The notes: generated by a model not told the origin, from the sequence alone. Shown: positions 17,707-26,902, counted from the stretch's first letter. The stretch: 64,000 nt of DNA from Planktosalinus lacus (GCF_014640155.1 NZ_BMGK01000001.1:1-64000), one strand, 5' to 3'. Numbers and translations are program-made.

Positions 17707-18810
17707 TTAACATGATTCAAATATTTTGCCCGGTAATGGTCTTACGACTCCCTTCAGTTCAAGTTTTAAAAGCTCTGTAGTTATTTTAAAAATGGGCATA
17801 TTGCAGTTAATCGCTATGTCATCAATATGAGCTTTATTCTGGGTTTTTAAATAATTATAAATTATTTGTTCGTCCTCTTCCAGTTCTATAAAAAGTTGTT
17901 TTTGAATGGTTTTTACCTTTTTATCATCTAGTTTCCAATTGAGTAAATAAACTAAATCTGCTGCAGATGTTAACAAGTTTGCTCGTTGTGTTTTTATCAG
18001 GTTGTTGCAGCCTTGGCTTTGGGAGTCTGTGACTCTCCCGGGTACAGCAAAGACATCTCTGTTGTATGAGTTTGCAAGTTCGGCTGTGACAAGGCTTCCT
18101 CCTTTTTCTGCTGATTCTATAACAATCGTTGCTTCCGAAATGCCTGCAATGATTCGGTTGCGTTTTAAAAAATTATTTCTGTCGAAAACATCACTGCTCC
18201 AAAATTCGGTTATAAAACCCCCATTGTATTCCACATCTTTAACATACTTTTGATGTATTTTAGGGTAAATTTGATTCAAACCGTGAGCCAGACAGCCTAT
18301 TGTTTGTAAATTGTTTTTCAATGCCGCTTTATGGGCCGCTATATCGACTCCATATGCAAATCCTGATACAATTAAAGGGTTTAAAGGGCTCAGCTCTTCA
18401 ATTAATTGCTCACAGAATTTGGCGCCATAAGTGGTTACTTTTCGGGTTCCAACGATGCTAATGATTCGCTTTTTATTGAGATTTATAGCCCCCTTTTGGA
18501 AAAATAAAATGGGGCCATCCAAACAATGTTTTAGCTTTTCTGGATATTTATCATCTTTAAAATAGGTGGTTGAAATATCGTTGGACTCAATAAATTTTAT
18601 TTCATCTTCTGCCAGTGTGTAGAAATCTTTTGAATAAAGATCTTTTAACTTAAAAGAACCAATACCATCTATTTTCATAAGTGTGGATTTCTTTTCAGTG
18701 AAAACTGCTTTGGGACTCCCTGTTTTTTGAATTAGTTTTTTTGCAGAAGCATCCCCAAGTTTAGGGACTTTTTGTAAAATTAAGGTATAAAATAACTCTT
18801 CTTTGGTCAC
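17707..18810 (-). CDS. dprA: DNA processing protein DprA
   Basis: 367 residues, GTG start at 18808-18810. The Rossmann-like DprA core carries SIVGTRKVTTYG, SGFAYGVDIAAHKAAL and GGSLVTAELANSYNRDVFAVPG. An N-terminal helical region and a C-terminal winged-helix-like domain (DDIAINCNMPIFKITTELLKLELKG) complete the normal architecture. DprA loads RecA on incoming single-stranded DNA during natural transformation. It is transcribed leftward, alone or with the T9SS cargo gene, whose start lies 64 bases beyond its stop. Confidence 0.95.
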   Translation of the reverse strand: MTKEELFYTLILQKVPKLGDASAKKLIQKTGSPKAVFTEKKSTLMKIDGIGSFKLKDLYSKDFYTLAEDEIKFIESNDISTTYFKDDKYPEKLKHCLDGPILFFQKGAINLNKKRIISIVGTRKVTTYGAKFCEQLIEELSPLNPLIVSGFAYGVDIAAHKAALKNNLQTIGCLAHGLNQIYPKIHQKYVKDVEYNGGFITEFWSSDVFDRNNFLKRNRIIAGISEATIVIESAEKGGSLVTAELANSYNRDVFAVPGRVTDSQSQGCNNLIKTQRANLLTSAADLVYLLNWKLDDKKVKTIQKQLFIELEEDEQIIYNYLKTQNKAHIDDIAINCNMPIFKITTELLKLELKGVVRPLPGKIFESC

Positions 18811-18881
18811 TGTATTTGAATTATAATTAATTGCATTACAAGATAATAAAGAATTGTTAAAAACTTATGGGTTCCTATAAT

Positions 18882-18909
18882 TTGAAACAGAAAAAAAATA
18901 GTAAATTTG
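18882..18909 (+). promoter_or_regulatory. Predicted promoter of the HU-SPOR gene
   Basis: TTG (18882-18884), a 17-base spacer, then TAAATTTG (18902-18909), an exact -7 match. The -7 element ends 6 bases before the ATG at 18916, so the transcript would be almost leaderless. It also rules out the TTG at 18907, which lies inside the element. Confidence 0.6.
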
Positions 18910-18915
18910 TTATTA

Positions 18916-19839
18916 ATGGATATTTCACGTTACATAGGCGATTTACTTTACAGGTATGAATGTGTCATTCTTCCCGGTTTAGGTGCTTTTTTGACCCAAA
19001 ACAATTCTGCAAAGATTGATTTTGAGAAACATACTTTTTATCCACCCGGCAAAAGCATCTCTTTCAACAGTCATTTACAAACCAATGATGGTCTGCTTGC
19101 AAACCATATTGCCAGTGTTGAAAACATTGCCTATGAAGAAGCCCTTTCAAAAGTTAGAGCTGAAATTAAACTATTGAAAAAAAGCCTGGAAACAGGCAAT
19201 ACTATATCCCTGAAAAATATTGGTGATTTGAAAACCGATAAAAATCACTATGTGGTATTTCTTCCAGATGTTAATTCCAATTTTCTTATTGACTCTTTTG
19301 GACTTTCATCTTTTACATCTTCTAATGTTGTTAGGGAAAATTTAGGGTCAAACACAGAAAAAGTAGCGCCATTACTCACTCCGAAAAAGAAAACCACTCC
19401 AATATTTAGATATGCTGCCATTGGGTTGCTGGCTATTGGACTTTCAAGTCTTGGCGGACTTTATATTTATAACAGTGGTGTGCAGGAACACAATTTGGTT
19501 GAAAAGCAAAAAGCCAACTCCATGGTTGAAAATCAAATTCAACAGGCCACTTTTATTGTTAATCCACCCTTACCTTCCTTAAATGTAACTGTTAAAAAGC
19601 CTCTTGGAAAGTATCATATTGTAGCAGGTGCTTTCAGGGTTGAGGAAAACGCACATTCAAAAGTTGAAGAGCTCAGGGAAAAAGGATATCCTTCTAGATT
19701 TATTGGTGTTAATAAATATGGTCTTCATCAGGTTGTTTACAACAGTTTTACCACAAAAAATGAGGCGCTTTCGACGCTAAGGTCTGTAAAACAAACCGAA
19801 AACCAGGACGCCTGGTTACTTGTTCAGGAGTTGGAATAA
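18916..19839 (+). CDS. HU-like (CCDC81-type) domain protein with transmembrane helix and C-terminal SPOR domain
   Basis: 307 residues from the ATG at 18916. The N-terminal about 130 residues match the two HU-CCDC81 bacterial domains (DISRYIGDLLYRYECVILPG, GAFLTQNNSAKID; NIAYEEALSKVRAEIK, GDLKTDK). One transmembrane helix follows (about 165-186, AAIGLLAIGLSSLGGLYIY). A periplasmic SPOR domain ends the protein (about 232-307, KYHIVAGAFRVEENAHSKVE). SPOR domains bind denuded septal peptidoglycan, so a role in division or septal wall turnover is likely. What the cytoplasmic HU-like part binds is not known. The gene is transcribed alone. Confidence 0.85.
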   Translation: MDISRYIGDLLYRYECVILPGLGAFLTQNNSAKIDFEKHTFYPPGKSISFNSHLQTNDGLLANHIASVENIAYEEALSKVRAEIKLLKKSLETGNTISLKNIGDLKTDKNHYVVFLPDVNSNFLIDSFGLSSFTSSNVVRENLGSNTEKVAPLLTPKKKTTPIFRYAAIGLLAIGLSSLGGLYIYNSGVQEHNLVEKQKANSMVENQIQQATFIVNPPLPSLNVTVKKPLGKYHIVAGAFRVEENAHSKVEELREKGYPSRFIGVNKYGLHQVVYNSFTTKNEALSTLRSVKQTENQDAWLLVQELE

Positions 19840-19894
19840 CACACTTCACCTCATAAATTATAGTTGTTTTTAGAAACCCATATCTCAAAAGGGT

Positions 19895-19902
19895 TACCTT
19901 TG
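19895..19902 (+). promoter_or_regulatory. Predicted -7 element of the acyl-CoA thioesterase gene
   Basis: TACCTTTG, an exact TAnnTTTG, 12 bases upstream of the chosen ATG at 19915. No -33 TTG at standard spacing is present (nearest 19864-19866, spacer 28). It argues against the upstream start at 19864. Confidence 0.4.
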
Positions 19903-19914
19903 CAAAAAAAGTTT

Positions 19915-20424
19915 ATGTCATCAAATACTGCCAAAGAAACCCTTACCATATTAACTGATATTGTTTTGCCAAGTGAAACCAACCCTATTGGAAATATGTT
20001 TGGTGGCGAATTACTTGCACGTATGGATCGTGCAGCCAGTATCACTGCTAGAAGGCATTCAAGAAGAATTGTGGTTACGGCTTCTGTAAACCACGTTGCT
20101 TTTAATAAAATGATTCCTGTAGGGAGTGTGGTAACTATTGAAGCCAAAGTTTCAAGAGCATTTAAAACTTCAATGGAGGTCTATATGGATGTATGGATTG
20201 AAGATCGTGAAAGCGGCATCAAATCTAAAGCCAATGAAGCCATTTACACTTTTGTTGCTGTAGACGAAATGGGAACACCCGTTCAAGTACCCGATTTGAT
20301 TCCTGAGAGTGATTTAGAAAAACAGCGGTTTGCAGCAGCTTTGCGCCGAAAGCAACTCAGCTTGGTTCTTGCCGGAAAAATGAAACCCAAAGATGCTACG
20401 GAGTTAAAAGCACTGTTTGAATAA
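19915..20424 (+). CDS. Acyl-CoA thioesterase, hotdog fold (YciA-like)
   Basis: 169 residues from the ATG at 19915. The frame is open from 19864, but the extra residues do not match the family and a promoter element lies between. The hotdog signature NPIGNMFGGELLARMD (about 23-38, catalytic Asp about 38) is followed by VVTASVNHVAF. It hydrolyses acyl-CoA thioesters in the cytoplasm; chain preference is not visible. The gene is convergent with the EnvC-like gene, with adjacent stop codons and no room for a terminator. Confidence 0.9.
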   Translation: MSSNTAKETLTILTDIVLPSETNPIGNMFGGELLARMDRAASITARRHSRRIVVTASVNHVAFNKMIPVGSVVTIEAKVSRAFKTSMEVYMDVWIEDRESGIKSKANEAIYTFVAVDEMGTPVQVPDLIPESDLEKQRFAAALRRKQLSLVLAGKMKPKDATELKALFE

Positions 20425-21657
20425 TTACATTTGATATACCCAATCTGCCGGGTTGAGTTTATTTGTATTTTTAAATATTAAGAATTTAAGAATAGTTTTT
20501 CCTGTACTGGGGTTGGTATGGATTTTTCCTATTGGTTGTTTAGTCGCTAGTTTATCTCCTTTTTTTACATAAAGATCAGTTATATTTTGGTAGACCGTAA
20601 TGTAGTCTCCGTGTCTAACGTGGACCGCTTTTACGGTTCCTCTAATAACGCTCACTGCCAGAACTTCACCTTCAAAAGCTGAGCGGGCTGTAGCGCCTTC
20701 TTCTGTGGCAATTTCAACGCCACTACTGGTAGTTTTTACATTTGGGAGTGTTGGGTGCTGTGTGGTGCCAAAACGAGTCACCACAATGCCCCGTTCCACC
20801 GGCCAGGGCAGTTGTCCTTTGTTGCTGGTAAAATTTGCTGCAAGTGCTTTGGCTTCAGCAGTCATAGCAAACGTAGAGGTTGTTCTTTCTCTTCTTTCAC
20901 CTCCAGCTGCTTCGTTTGATTCTGCAATGGCGGCACGAATCAAGTCTTCAATTTGTTTGTCAATTACAGCGGCCTCCCTTTGTCGTTCTTTAATTTGTTT
21001 GGTGTATTTACTTTCATCTTGCTTAAGCGTTGCCATTAATTGTTCCTGCTGTTTGCGCTCTTCCTGCAATTCATTTCTCGCAATTCTGTTTTCTTCAATG
21101 AGTGCTTGTTTTTCTTTTTGCTGTACCAAAAGATTTTTGTTTAGTTCTTGTATTTCAGCAGTTTTTAACTGAATTTCCTCTCCCTGTTTTTTTCTGTGGT
21201 TTGCATATTGTTGCATATACTGAACTCGTTTATACGCTTGCAAAAAGCTTTCTGAGGAAAGCAGGAACATCACCCGGCTTTTATCTGATTTACTTTTATA
21301 TGTTCGGTTAATTAGGTTTGCATATTCTTTCTTAATCACCTGAAGCTCTTTTCGTAACTGATCAATTTTCGCCATGTTGGAATTGATTTCGCGTGTTATC
21401 AGGTTGGCTTGTTGGTTGGTGACTTTTATAAGGTTTTCCCTTGCTTGAATTCTACTGGCAATATTTTCAACTTTGGTTAATACTGTTTGTTCTTTTTTTA
21501 TAGTTGAAAAAAGAAGGTTGTTTATTTGCCTGATCTCCTCTTGCAGTTGTTGTCGTTTCTTCTCGAGTTCTGCTTGTTTATCTACCTGCGCAAAAGATGT
21601 ATGACAAGTGAAGGTCAAAAGTAAAACAAAAAATATATTTAGGGAGCTATTTCTCAT
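20425..21657 (-). CDS. EnvC/LytM-like murein hydrolase activator (M23 fold, degenerate)
   Basis: 410 residues. A signal peptide (MRNSSLNIFFVLLLTFTC to SFAQ) precedes a long coiled coil (about 25-250, rich in Gln, Glu and Lys) and a C-terminal LytM/M23 domain (about 285-410, starting LPWPVERGIVVTRFG). The zinc ligands of active M23 peptidases are not conserved: TTSSGVEIA stands where HxxxD is expected, and VRHGDYITVYQNI lacks the HxH pattern. It therefore resembles EnvC, which activates amidases at the septum and has no hydrolase activity. It overlaps the DUF4292 gene by 1 base in the operon that starts with the flippase. Confidence 0.87.
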   Translation of the reverse strand: MRNSSLNIFFVLLLTFTCHTSFAQVDKQAELEKKRQQLQEEIRQINNLLFSTIKKEQTVLTKVENIASRIQARENLIKVTNQQANLITREINSNMAKIDQLRKELQVIKKEYANLINRTYKSKSDKSRVMFLLSSESFLQAYKRVQYMQQYANHRKKQGEEIQLKTAEIQELNKNLLVQQKEKQALIEENRIARNELQEERKQQEQLMATLKQDESKYTKQIKERQREAAVIDKQIEDLIRAAIAESNEAAGGERRERTTSTFAMTAEAKALAANFTSNKGQLPWPVERGIVVTRFGTTQHPTLPNVKTTSSGVEIATEEGATARSAFEGEVLAVSVIRGTVKAVHVRHGDYITVYQNITDLYVKKGDKLATKQPIGKIHTNPSTGKTILKFLIFKNTNKLNPADWVYQM

Positions 21658-22433
21658 TAATCAACAGTTATTTCATCATATCCGTTAGGAATTTTAAACG
21701 GAAAACTTATACGTGCATTGAGGTCTATTTGTCTAAAATCTAAAGCAATTTTTGTTTGGTTGTTTATTTCTAATGCATCTATTCTTATTTCTTTTGGAAA
21801 AACATAATTTCCCGCTGGTTGATAGGAAAGATAATCAACCTTCAAGATACGTTGTTCCTTCGGCTGCATAATTTGTTGTGAAGCCATTTTAAAATTATCA
21901 GGGTTTATTAAAAACAAATGTTGCAGCAACCCATTATTGTTTTTTGGTGTTAGAATGTAATTCGATTCAGAAAATGATGTTGTGTACTGATATTCATCGA
22001 CATTAAAAACGCTGTTACCCAATAAGATATTTTGTACCATATTAAAATCTACATCCACGGCAAGCCAATCACTCAACAGGCTGAAATCTCCATCAAAGTA
22101 GGTCTTTCCAATTGTTTCATAATAACTGACGTGCTGGGGAGTAATGTACATTTTTGCCATTGTGATCCCTAGTATTGATGCGCTCACCCAAATAGCCTTG
22201 TCTTTTTCCATTCTTAGACTTATCGTCATGCTTTGTGAAGAGCTTCCATCGTCATAATTCACCTGAACCCGAGTTGCCAAAGTGGTGAAATTTGCTTCAC
22301 TTTTTTTGTGTAAATCAATTAGCTTTTCGGTTTTGATTTTTGAGTTTAAATTTCCTGTGGTTTTTTTGGCTGCACTACAGGAAACCAAAATAATTCCTGC
22401 GATTGTTAAAACTAAAAACTTGAAATAGTTCAT
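21657..22433 (-). CDS. DUF4292 lipoprotein
   Basis: 258 residues. Lipoprotein signal with lipobox LVSC (Cys about 19). The rest is a LolA/LolB-like antiparallel sheet pattern with a conserved KAIWVSASILGITMAKMYITP stretch (split: KAIWVSASILG, MAKMYITP), typical of DUF4292. It probably faces the periplasm from the outer membrane, where such folds bind lipid-like ligands; that role is inferred from fold. It lies between the TPR protein and the EnvC-like protein, an order that recurs in Flavobacteriia. Confidence 0.8.
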   Translation of the reverse strand: MNYFKFLVLTIAGIILVSCSAAKKTTGNLNSKIKTEKLIDLHKKSEANFTTLATRVQVNYDDGSSSQSMTISLRMEKDKAIWVSASILGITMAKMYITPQHVSYYETIGKTYFDGDFSLLSDWLAVDVDFNMVQNILLGNSVFNVDEYQYTTSFSESNYILTPKNNNGLLQHLFLINPDNFKMASQQIMQPKEQRILKVDYLSYQPAGNYVFPKEIRIDALEINNQTKIALDFRQIDLNARISFPFKIPNGYDEITVD

Positions 22434-22442
22434 AAAGAAGTC

Positions 22443-23810
22443 TTACTCGTTTTGGGAAATTTTATTTGCTTTATTTTGAAATTCTTCAGCTTTTTGAGCA
22501 TTGCCTTCTGAATCATAAACTTTAGAAAGTTGAAGGTAAAAATCACGCTCCATTTGTGTGTCATCAATAAGGTAATCAAGACCGGTTTCCAGCATTGTTT
22601 TGGCTTTTGACACATTTTCAAGATTCAAATTGGCGACACCATTCAACAGGTATAACAAAGATTGAGACGGAAATAAATCCAGGCTTTGGCTGCTGAGTGT
22701 TTCGGCTTCTTCAAATTTTTTAAAATCAATTTGAAGCAGTAAGGTATTTTTTATCAGATTGAAATTCCCCTGGTTAATTTCTACTCCCAGTTCAAAATAT
22801 TGGAGCGCCTCTTCAGGCATTTCTTTCTTCAAATAATAGTCGGCTAACTTCTCGTAAACCTGATCGGTTTTTGATTCTGTTGAAAAAAGAGCGACCATTT
22901 CTTCAAGCTTTTCTTCATAACCGGGATTGTCATTCACAAAAAGGAGAAAGTCATTCAAAACTTTGAATTTATTTTCTGCATCAATCTTATCTGACCTGAA
23001 AACAACTTCCATAGATTTTACAGCTTCTTGAGGCTGGTCTGCATCGAGATAAAATTTATACAAAGCCAGATGCGCCACATCTGAATCCGGTTTGGCTTGT
23101 ATGAGTTTTTTTGCTGTAGCGAAAGCGGCTTCCTTATTGTCAGCCTCACTATAAAGGAGAATGAGGTTTAGAAAATCTTGTTCGTTGGAAGGTGTACGTT
23201 TGATCCGTTCTTCCAAATCTGAAATCTGGGTACCTGAATCGTCGCTTTTAATATAAATTTGCTGACGCAACTGATTTCTATAATCGCTGTTTCCCAACTC
23301 CCTGTCCAGCTCATCCAAAATTTGCAATGCTTTGCCATATTGCTCCGTGCGTTCATAGAGGTTTGCAAGGTCTTCTTTATAGTCTTTATCAAAAGGAATT
23401 AATTTTTTTACAACTTCAATGGCTTTTGAGTAATCATTTGTATTGTAGTAGATATCATAGAGGCCTTCATACGCTTCGGGTTTTCCGGGTTCCATTTGAA
23501 GCACTTTGTTGTAATTTTCTTCGGCTTGCTGCCATTGTTTTAAATAAGCGTGGTTTTTTGCCATTTCAAAATAAACTGCAAGTTCATTTGGGGATTCCTT
23601 GGCTGCTTTTTCAAGAGACTCGAGTGCACGGTCATAGTTTTCAATGGCTTTTTGCTTAAGTGCTTCAAAAAAATGCTCCTGAAAAACATCGGTTACATTT
23701 CCTAAATCATCGAGTACCACTTCTTCATCTTTTTCCTGGGCAAACGAAATTGCCGGAATGAAGTTCATTCCAAAAAACAATAAAAGGATGTATGTAAGGT
23801 TTCTTTTCAA
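22443..23810 (-). CDS. Secreted tetratricopeptide-repeat protein
   Basis: 455 residues. A signal peptide (MKRNLTYILLLFFGMNFI to SFAQ) is followed by about nine to eleven TPR-like helical hairpins spread across the chain (for example KQKAIENYDRALESLEKA, AVYFEMAKNHAYLKQW and KPEAYEGLYDIYYNTND). No catalytic motif is present. It is likely a periplasmic or outer-membrane-associated scaffold. The gene begins 21 bases after the sugar nucleotidyltransferase gene and ends 9 bases before the DUF4292 gene, so it is part of the same leftward operon. The partner is unknown, but its envelope neighbours suggest lipoprotein or wall assembly. Confidence 0.82.
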   Translation of the reverse strand: MKRNLTYILLLFFGMNFIPAISFAQEKDEEVVLDDLGNVTDVFQEHFFEALKQKAIENYDRALESLEKAAKESPNELAVYFEMAKNHAYLKQWQQAEENYNKVLQMEPGKPEAYEGLYDIYYNTNDYSKAIEVVKKLIPFDKDYKEDLANLYERTEQYGKALQILDELDRELGNSDYRNQLRQQIYIKSDDSGTQISDLEERIKRTPSNEQDFLNLILLYSEADNKEAAFATAKKLIQAKPDSDVAHLALYKFYLDADQPQEAVKSMEVVFRSDKIDAENKFKVLNDFLLFVNDNPGYEEKLEEMVALFSTESKTDQVYEKLADYYLKKEMPEEALQYFELGVEINQGNFNLIKNTLLLQIDFKKFEEAETLSSQSLDLFPSQSLLYLLNGVANLNLENVSKAKTMLETGLDYLIDDTQMERDFYLQLSKVYDSEGNAQKAEEFQNKANKISQNE

Positions 23811-23831
23811 TATCTTTTTAATAGTAATGTA

Positions 23832-24842
23832 TCATTCCATCACAGAATAATCGCCCAAACTCACCGAAGTGAAGTTTCCATCAAAGATAACGTGATTTCC
23901 TATCATTGCATTGTCCAGATGTGCATTTTTAATGGTCGCGTTTGTTTGTATCAAACTGTTTTTGATGGTGCTGTTTTCAACCACACAACCATCGCCCAAA
24001 GAAACATTTGGGCCAATCGTAGTGTTTTTTAACGTTACATTTTCACCAATATAACACGGCTCAATAATGGTCGCGTTATCTTCTTTAATTTTACTCGAGA
24101 TTAACGGCATTCCTTCTTTTGAAAGGTGATTGAGCATGCGGGTATTGGTTTCAACAGTGACATTTTTGTTGCCGCAATCCATCCATTCATCAATTTTTCC
24201 GGGAACGAAAACTTTTCCCTGCTCCATCATGGCTTTGATACCATCATTTATTTGATATTCACCACCGTGGGTTAAATTGGCATCCAGCACTTTTTGCAGC
24301 TCGTCTTTTAAAACCGAAGCTTCTTTGAAATAATAAATCCCAATTACAGCAAATTTGGAAACAAATTCTTTTGGTTTTTCAACCAAGCCGGTGATATGAT
24401 TGTTTTCGTTTAAACTCACCACACCATACTGTGAAGGGTCTTGCACTTCCTTGACCCAAATGACGCTGTCAGCATTTTCATCTAACTGGAAATCTGCCCT
24501 AAAAAGCGTGTCAGCATAAGCAATTACACAGGGGCCGCTCAAGGAATTTTTTGCGCGCATAATTGCATGACCGGTGCCCAGGGGTTTGTCCTGATAATAA
24601 ATAGTGCCTTTGGCGCCCATCGTTTTTGCAATATCCAATAGGTTTTCTTCCACTTCCTTTCCAAAATCTTCAGCAATGATAAAGGCAACTTCATCAATTT
24701 TTTGGTTCAGCACTTTGGCAATGTCTTTGACCAAACGATGTACAATGGGCTTTCCCGCTACCGGGATTAAAGGTTTTGGAACAGTGAGTGTATGAGGGCG
24801 CAAGCGGCTTCCACGGCCTGCCATGGGTACTATTATTTTCAT
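23832..24842 (-). CDS. Sugar-phosphate nucleotidyltransferase with C-terminal hexapeptide region
   Basis: 336 residues. The N-terminal nucleotidyltransferase signature is PMAGRGSRLRPHT with LTVPKPLIPVAGKP (about 5-31). The C-terminus (about 250-336) has left-handed beta-helix hexapeptide repeats (ATIIEPCYIGENV, NTTIGPNVSLGDG). It activates a hexose-1-phosphate to an NDP-sugar; glucose-1-phosphate or a relative is likely, but the base is not determinable. It starts right after a palindromic repeat (24848-24867). It shares an operon with dut and the flippase. Confidence 0.87.
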   Translation of the reverse strand: MKIIVPMAGRGSRLRPHTLTVPKPLIPVAGKPIVHRLVKDIAKVLNQKIDEVAFIIAEDFGKEVEENLLDIAKTMGAKGTIYYQDKPLGTGHAIMRAKNSLSGPCVIAYADTLFRADFQLDENADSVIWVKEVQDPSQYGVVSLNENNHITGLVEKPKEFVSKFAVIGIYYFKEASVLKDELQKVLDANLTHGGEYQINDGIKAMMEQGKVFVPGKIDEWMDCGNKNVTVETNTRMLNHLSKEGMPLISSKIKEDNATIIEPCYIGENVTLKNTTIGPNVSLGDGCVVENSTIKNSLIQTNATIKNAHLDNAMIGNHVIFDGNFTSVSLGDYSVME

Positions 24843-24847
24843 ATTTA

Positions 24848-24867
24848 ATGCCCGCTTAGGCGGGTAT
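24848..24867 (-). repeat. Short palindromic repeat just upstream of a start codon (copy 1)
   Basis: ATGCCCGCTTAGGCGGGTAT. CCCGC pairs with GCGGG around a 4-nt loop. It ends 5 bases before the nucleotidyltransferase ATG, so it would form a hairpin at the ribosome entry site. A related copy (15 of 20 bases identical) lies at 49655-49674 in the same position relative to another nucleotide-sugar gene. Confidence 0.55.
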
Positions 24868-24955
24868 CATTTTTATAGTTATACTTCAGTTTTTAATAAG
24901 TTTTACAATTTAAAAATTTAGTTTCTATATACTAAGATTTCCGCCTTCGCGGAAA

Positions 24956-25390
24956 TTATTTTGTCCCGGTGCTTCCAAATCCGCCTTCGCCTCTTGATGT
25001 TTCAGATAGTGTTTCCACTTCAGTCCACTCGGCACGTTCATGGTTTGCAATGACGAGTTGGGCGATACGCTCGCCGTTTTCAATAGTGAATGCTTCGTTT
25101 GAAAGATTGACCAGTATCACTCCAATCTCGCCGCGATAATCTGCATCGATCGTTCCGGGAGCGTTTAGGACAGTTATTCCTTTTTTTGCTGCCAAGCCAC
25201 TGCGCGGCCTTACTTGTGCCTCTGTGCCCAAGGGAAGCTCTATAAAGAGCCCTGTTTTTACTATGGCGCGTTCCAATGGTTGCAATGTGATGGCCTCTTC
25301 AATAAAAGCCCGCAAATCCATTCCCGCTGACGCGATGGTTTCATAATGTGGAAGGGGGTGATTTGATTTATTGATGATTTTTATGTTCAT
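24956..25390 (-). CDS. dut: dUTP diphosphatase
   Basis: 144 residues from the ATG at 25388-25390; the frame continues upstream only inside the flippase gene. All five trimeric dUTPase motifs are present: SAGMDLRA (I), [12 protein letters not shown] (II), [11 protein letters not shown] (III), GERIAQLVI (IV) and [12 protein letters not shown] (V). It removes dUTP and supplies dUMP for thymidylate synthesis. It overlaps the flippase stop by 4 bases (ATGA). The downstream gap holds a hairpin (CCGCCTTCGCGG, near 24941-24955). Confidence 0.96.
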   Translation of the reverse strand: MNIKIINKSNHPLPHYETIASAGMDLRAFIEEAITLQPLERAIVKTGLFIELPLGTEAQVRPRSGLAAKKGITVLNAPGTIDADYRGEIGVILVNLSNEAFTIENGERIAQLVIANHERAEWTEVETLSETSRGEGGFGSTGTK

Positions 25391-26844
25391 TTTATTCGTA
25401 ATAAAAGTTTTACAGCTTGTTTTTCCTGAACGAGTACCAAAGTTAAAAAAGCAATCCATAACGGAATGGTGAACTCATAAGTATTTCTGAAAATATAGAA
25501 ACAAATTCCTGATACAAGGATAGAACCGAAGAAATACAAACTTATTTTTTTAATCGCATAGGGAATGGGGAAATATTTTTGACCATAATAAAACGAAAGC
25601 AACATCATGGTTCCATAAGCCGCCACAGTCGCTATGGCCGAGCCCATAAAACTCATCGAGGGAATGAGGATAAAGTTTACCGCAAGTGTAATAATCGCGC
25701 CCACAATTGAAATATAAGCCCCAAATTTTGTGCGGTCTGTAACTTTATACCATACAGACAGGTTGTGATAAATTCCCAGACAAAAATTGGCCAGTAGAAT
25801 CAGAGGTACAATTTGCATCGCCACCCAGTAATCGCTGTCGCGAATGAGGATGATTTTCAGTACATCTGCAAATACAACCACGGTAATCAAAATAACCGAC
25901 CCAAAGGCTATAAAATAGCGGGTTATCAGCGCGTAGGTTTCAGGAGCGTTTTTTTCTTTTGCCTGGCTAAAGAAAAAGGGTTCGATTCCCAACCGGAACG
26001 CTGTCGCGAAAAGGGTCATAAAGATTGCAAGTTTGTAGCAAGCGGCATAAGCCCCTACAGCTTCATCGGCGATATCGGCGGGTAGTAACCATCCTAAAAG
26101 AATTCTGTCGAAAGCCTCATTTACGGCAAATGCAATCCCCGCAATTAAAACAGGAACTGCATACCGCATCATTTCCTTCCAAAGTGGTTTGCTGAATTTA
26201 TAAATGGTCTTAAAGTAAAACGGAAGCAACAATAAAAAAGTGATTGCACTTGCCACCACCATGGAAAGAAAAATGTAGGAAATTTGATAGTCTTCTATAT
26301 ACAATTTTCCCCAAAAAGAGTCAGATGCCAAACGGGGTAGCGCGACGAGGAAAAACACATTTAAGCCAAGATTTACCGCAACATTAAAAATTTTAATAAT
26401 CGCATAACGCACAGGTTGTTCATTGGCGCGCAACCACGCAAATGGAATAATCACGAGAGCATCGAGCGTGAGCACAAAAATCGTAAAGGTGATATACTCA
26501 ACCGGAATGCCTGAAATAGTTGAAAGTCCATTTCTGAAAGTAAATGCCGCTAACAAAAACAGCAGCGAAGTAAAGATGAGTGAAATGGTTGCTGTTGAAA
26601 CAACCGTTTTTTTATCGTCTTCTTTGGTAAAAAACCTAAAAAAAGCTGTTTCCATTCCATACGCCAGGATGACGTTAAAGAGGATGATCCACGAGAAAAT
26701 AATGGAAATTTCACCATATTCACTTGTGGGAAGCACAGCCGTGTAAAGCGGTACCAGAAGAAAACTCAGCATTCTGGGCAATACCGTTGCCAGACCGTAA
26801 ATAAAAGTGTGTTGAAAGAGTTTTTTTAAAGCCGTCAAAAGCAA
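25387..26844 (-). CDS. Polysaccharide flippase (MOP/Wzx-like)
   Basis: 485 residues, with about 12-14 hydrophobic segments across the chain. The N-terminal segment [20 protein letters not shown] and the pattern of paired helices fit the polysaccharide transporter family of the MOP superfamily. It should flip a lipid-linked saccharide across the inner membrane. It is the first gene of the operon flippase-dut-nucleotidyltransferase-TPR-DUF4292-EnvC. The cargo is unknown. A second flippase is encoded at 56098-57300 in the polysaccharide locus, so the two presumably differ in substrate. Confidence 0.88.
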   Translation of the reverse strand: MLLTALKKLFQHTFIYGLATVLPRMLSFLLVPLYTAVLPTSEYGEISIIFSWIILFNVILAYGMETAFFRFFTKEDDKKTVVSTATISLIFTSLLFLLAAFTFRNGLSTISGIPVEYITFTIFVLTLDALVIIPFAWLRANEQPVRYAIIKIFNVAVNLGLNVFFLVALPRLASDSFWGKLYIEDYQISYIFLSMVVASAITFLLLLPFYFKTIYKFSKPLWKEMMRYAVPVLIAGIAFAVNEAFDRILLGWLLPADIADEAVGAYAACYKLAIFMTLFATAFRLGIEPFFFSQAKEKNAPETYALITRYFIAFGSVILITVVVFADVLKIILIRDSDYWVAMQIVPLILLANFCLGIYHNLSVWYKVTDRTKFGAYISIVGAIITLAVNFILIPSMSFMGSAIATVAAYGTMMLLSFYYGQKYFPIPYAIKKISLYFFGSILVSGICFYIFRNTYEFTIPLWIAFLTLVLVQEKQAVKLLLRIK

Positions 26845-26902
26845 GGGTTGTTAGAAACGATAAATGTATTTAAAACGACTTAGTTCCGCAAAATATTATG
26901 GA

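Noticed and set aside
20705-21172. 155-codon plus-strand open frame opposite the EnvC-like gene
   Set aside because: It is antisense to a coiled-coil region rich in Gln/Glu/Lys codons, which yields long Leu/Ser/Cys-rich shadows. No homology or promoter supports it.
24936-24990. Hairpin CCGCCTTCGCGG after dut, with TCCGCCTTCGC also inside the dut end
   Set aside because: The 11-base match is too short to call a repeat or mobile unit, and the hairpin lacks a T-tract. It may be a weak terminator or a chance echo of the dut motif V codons.
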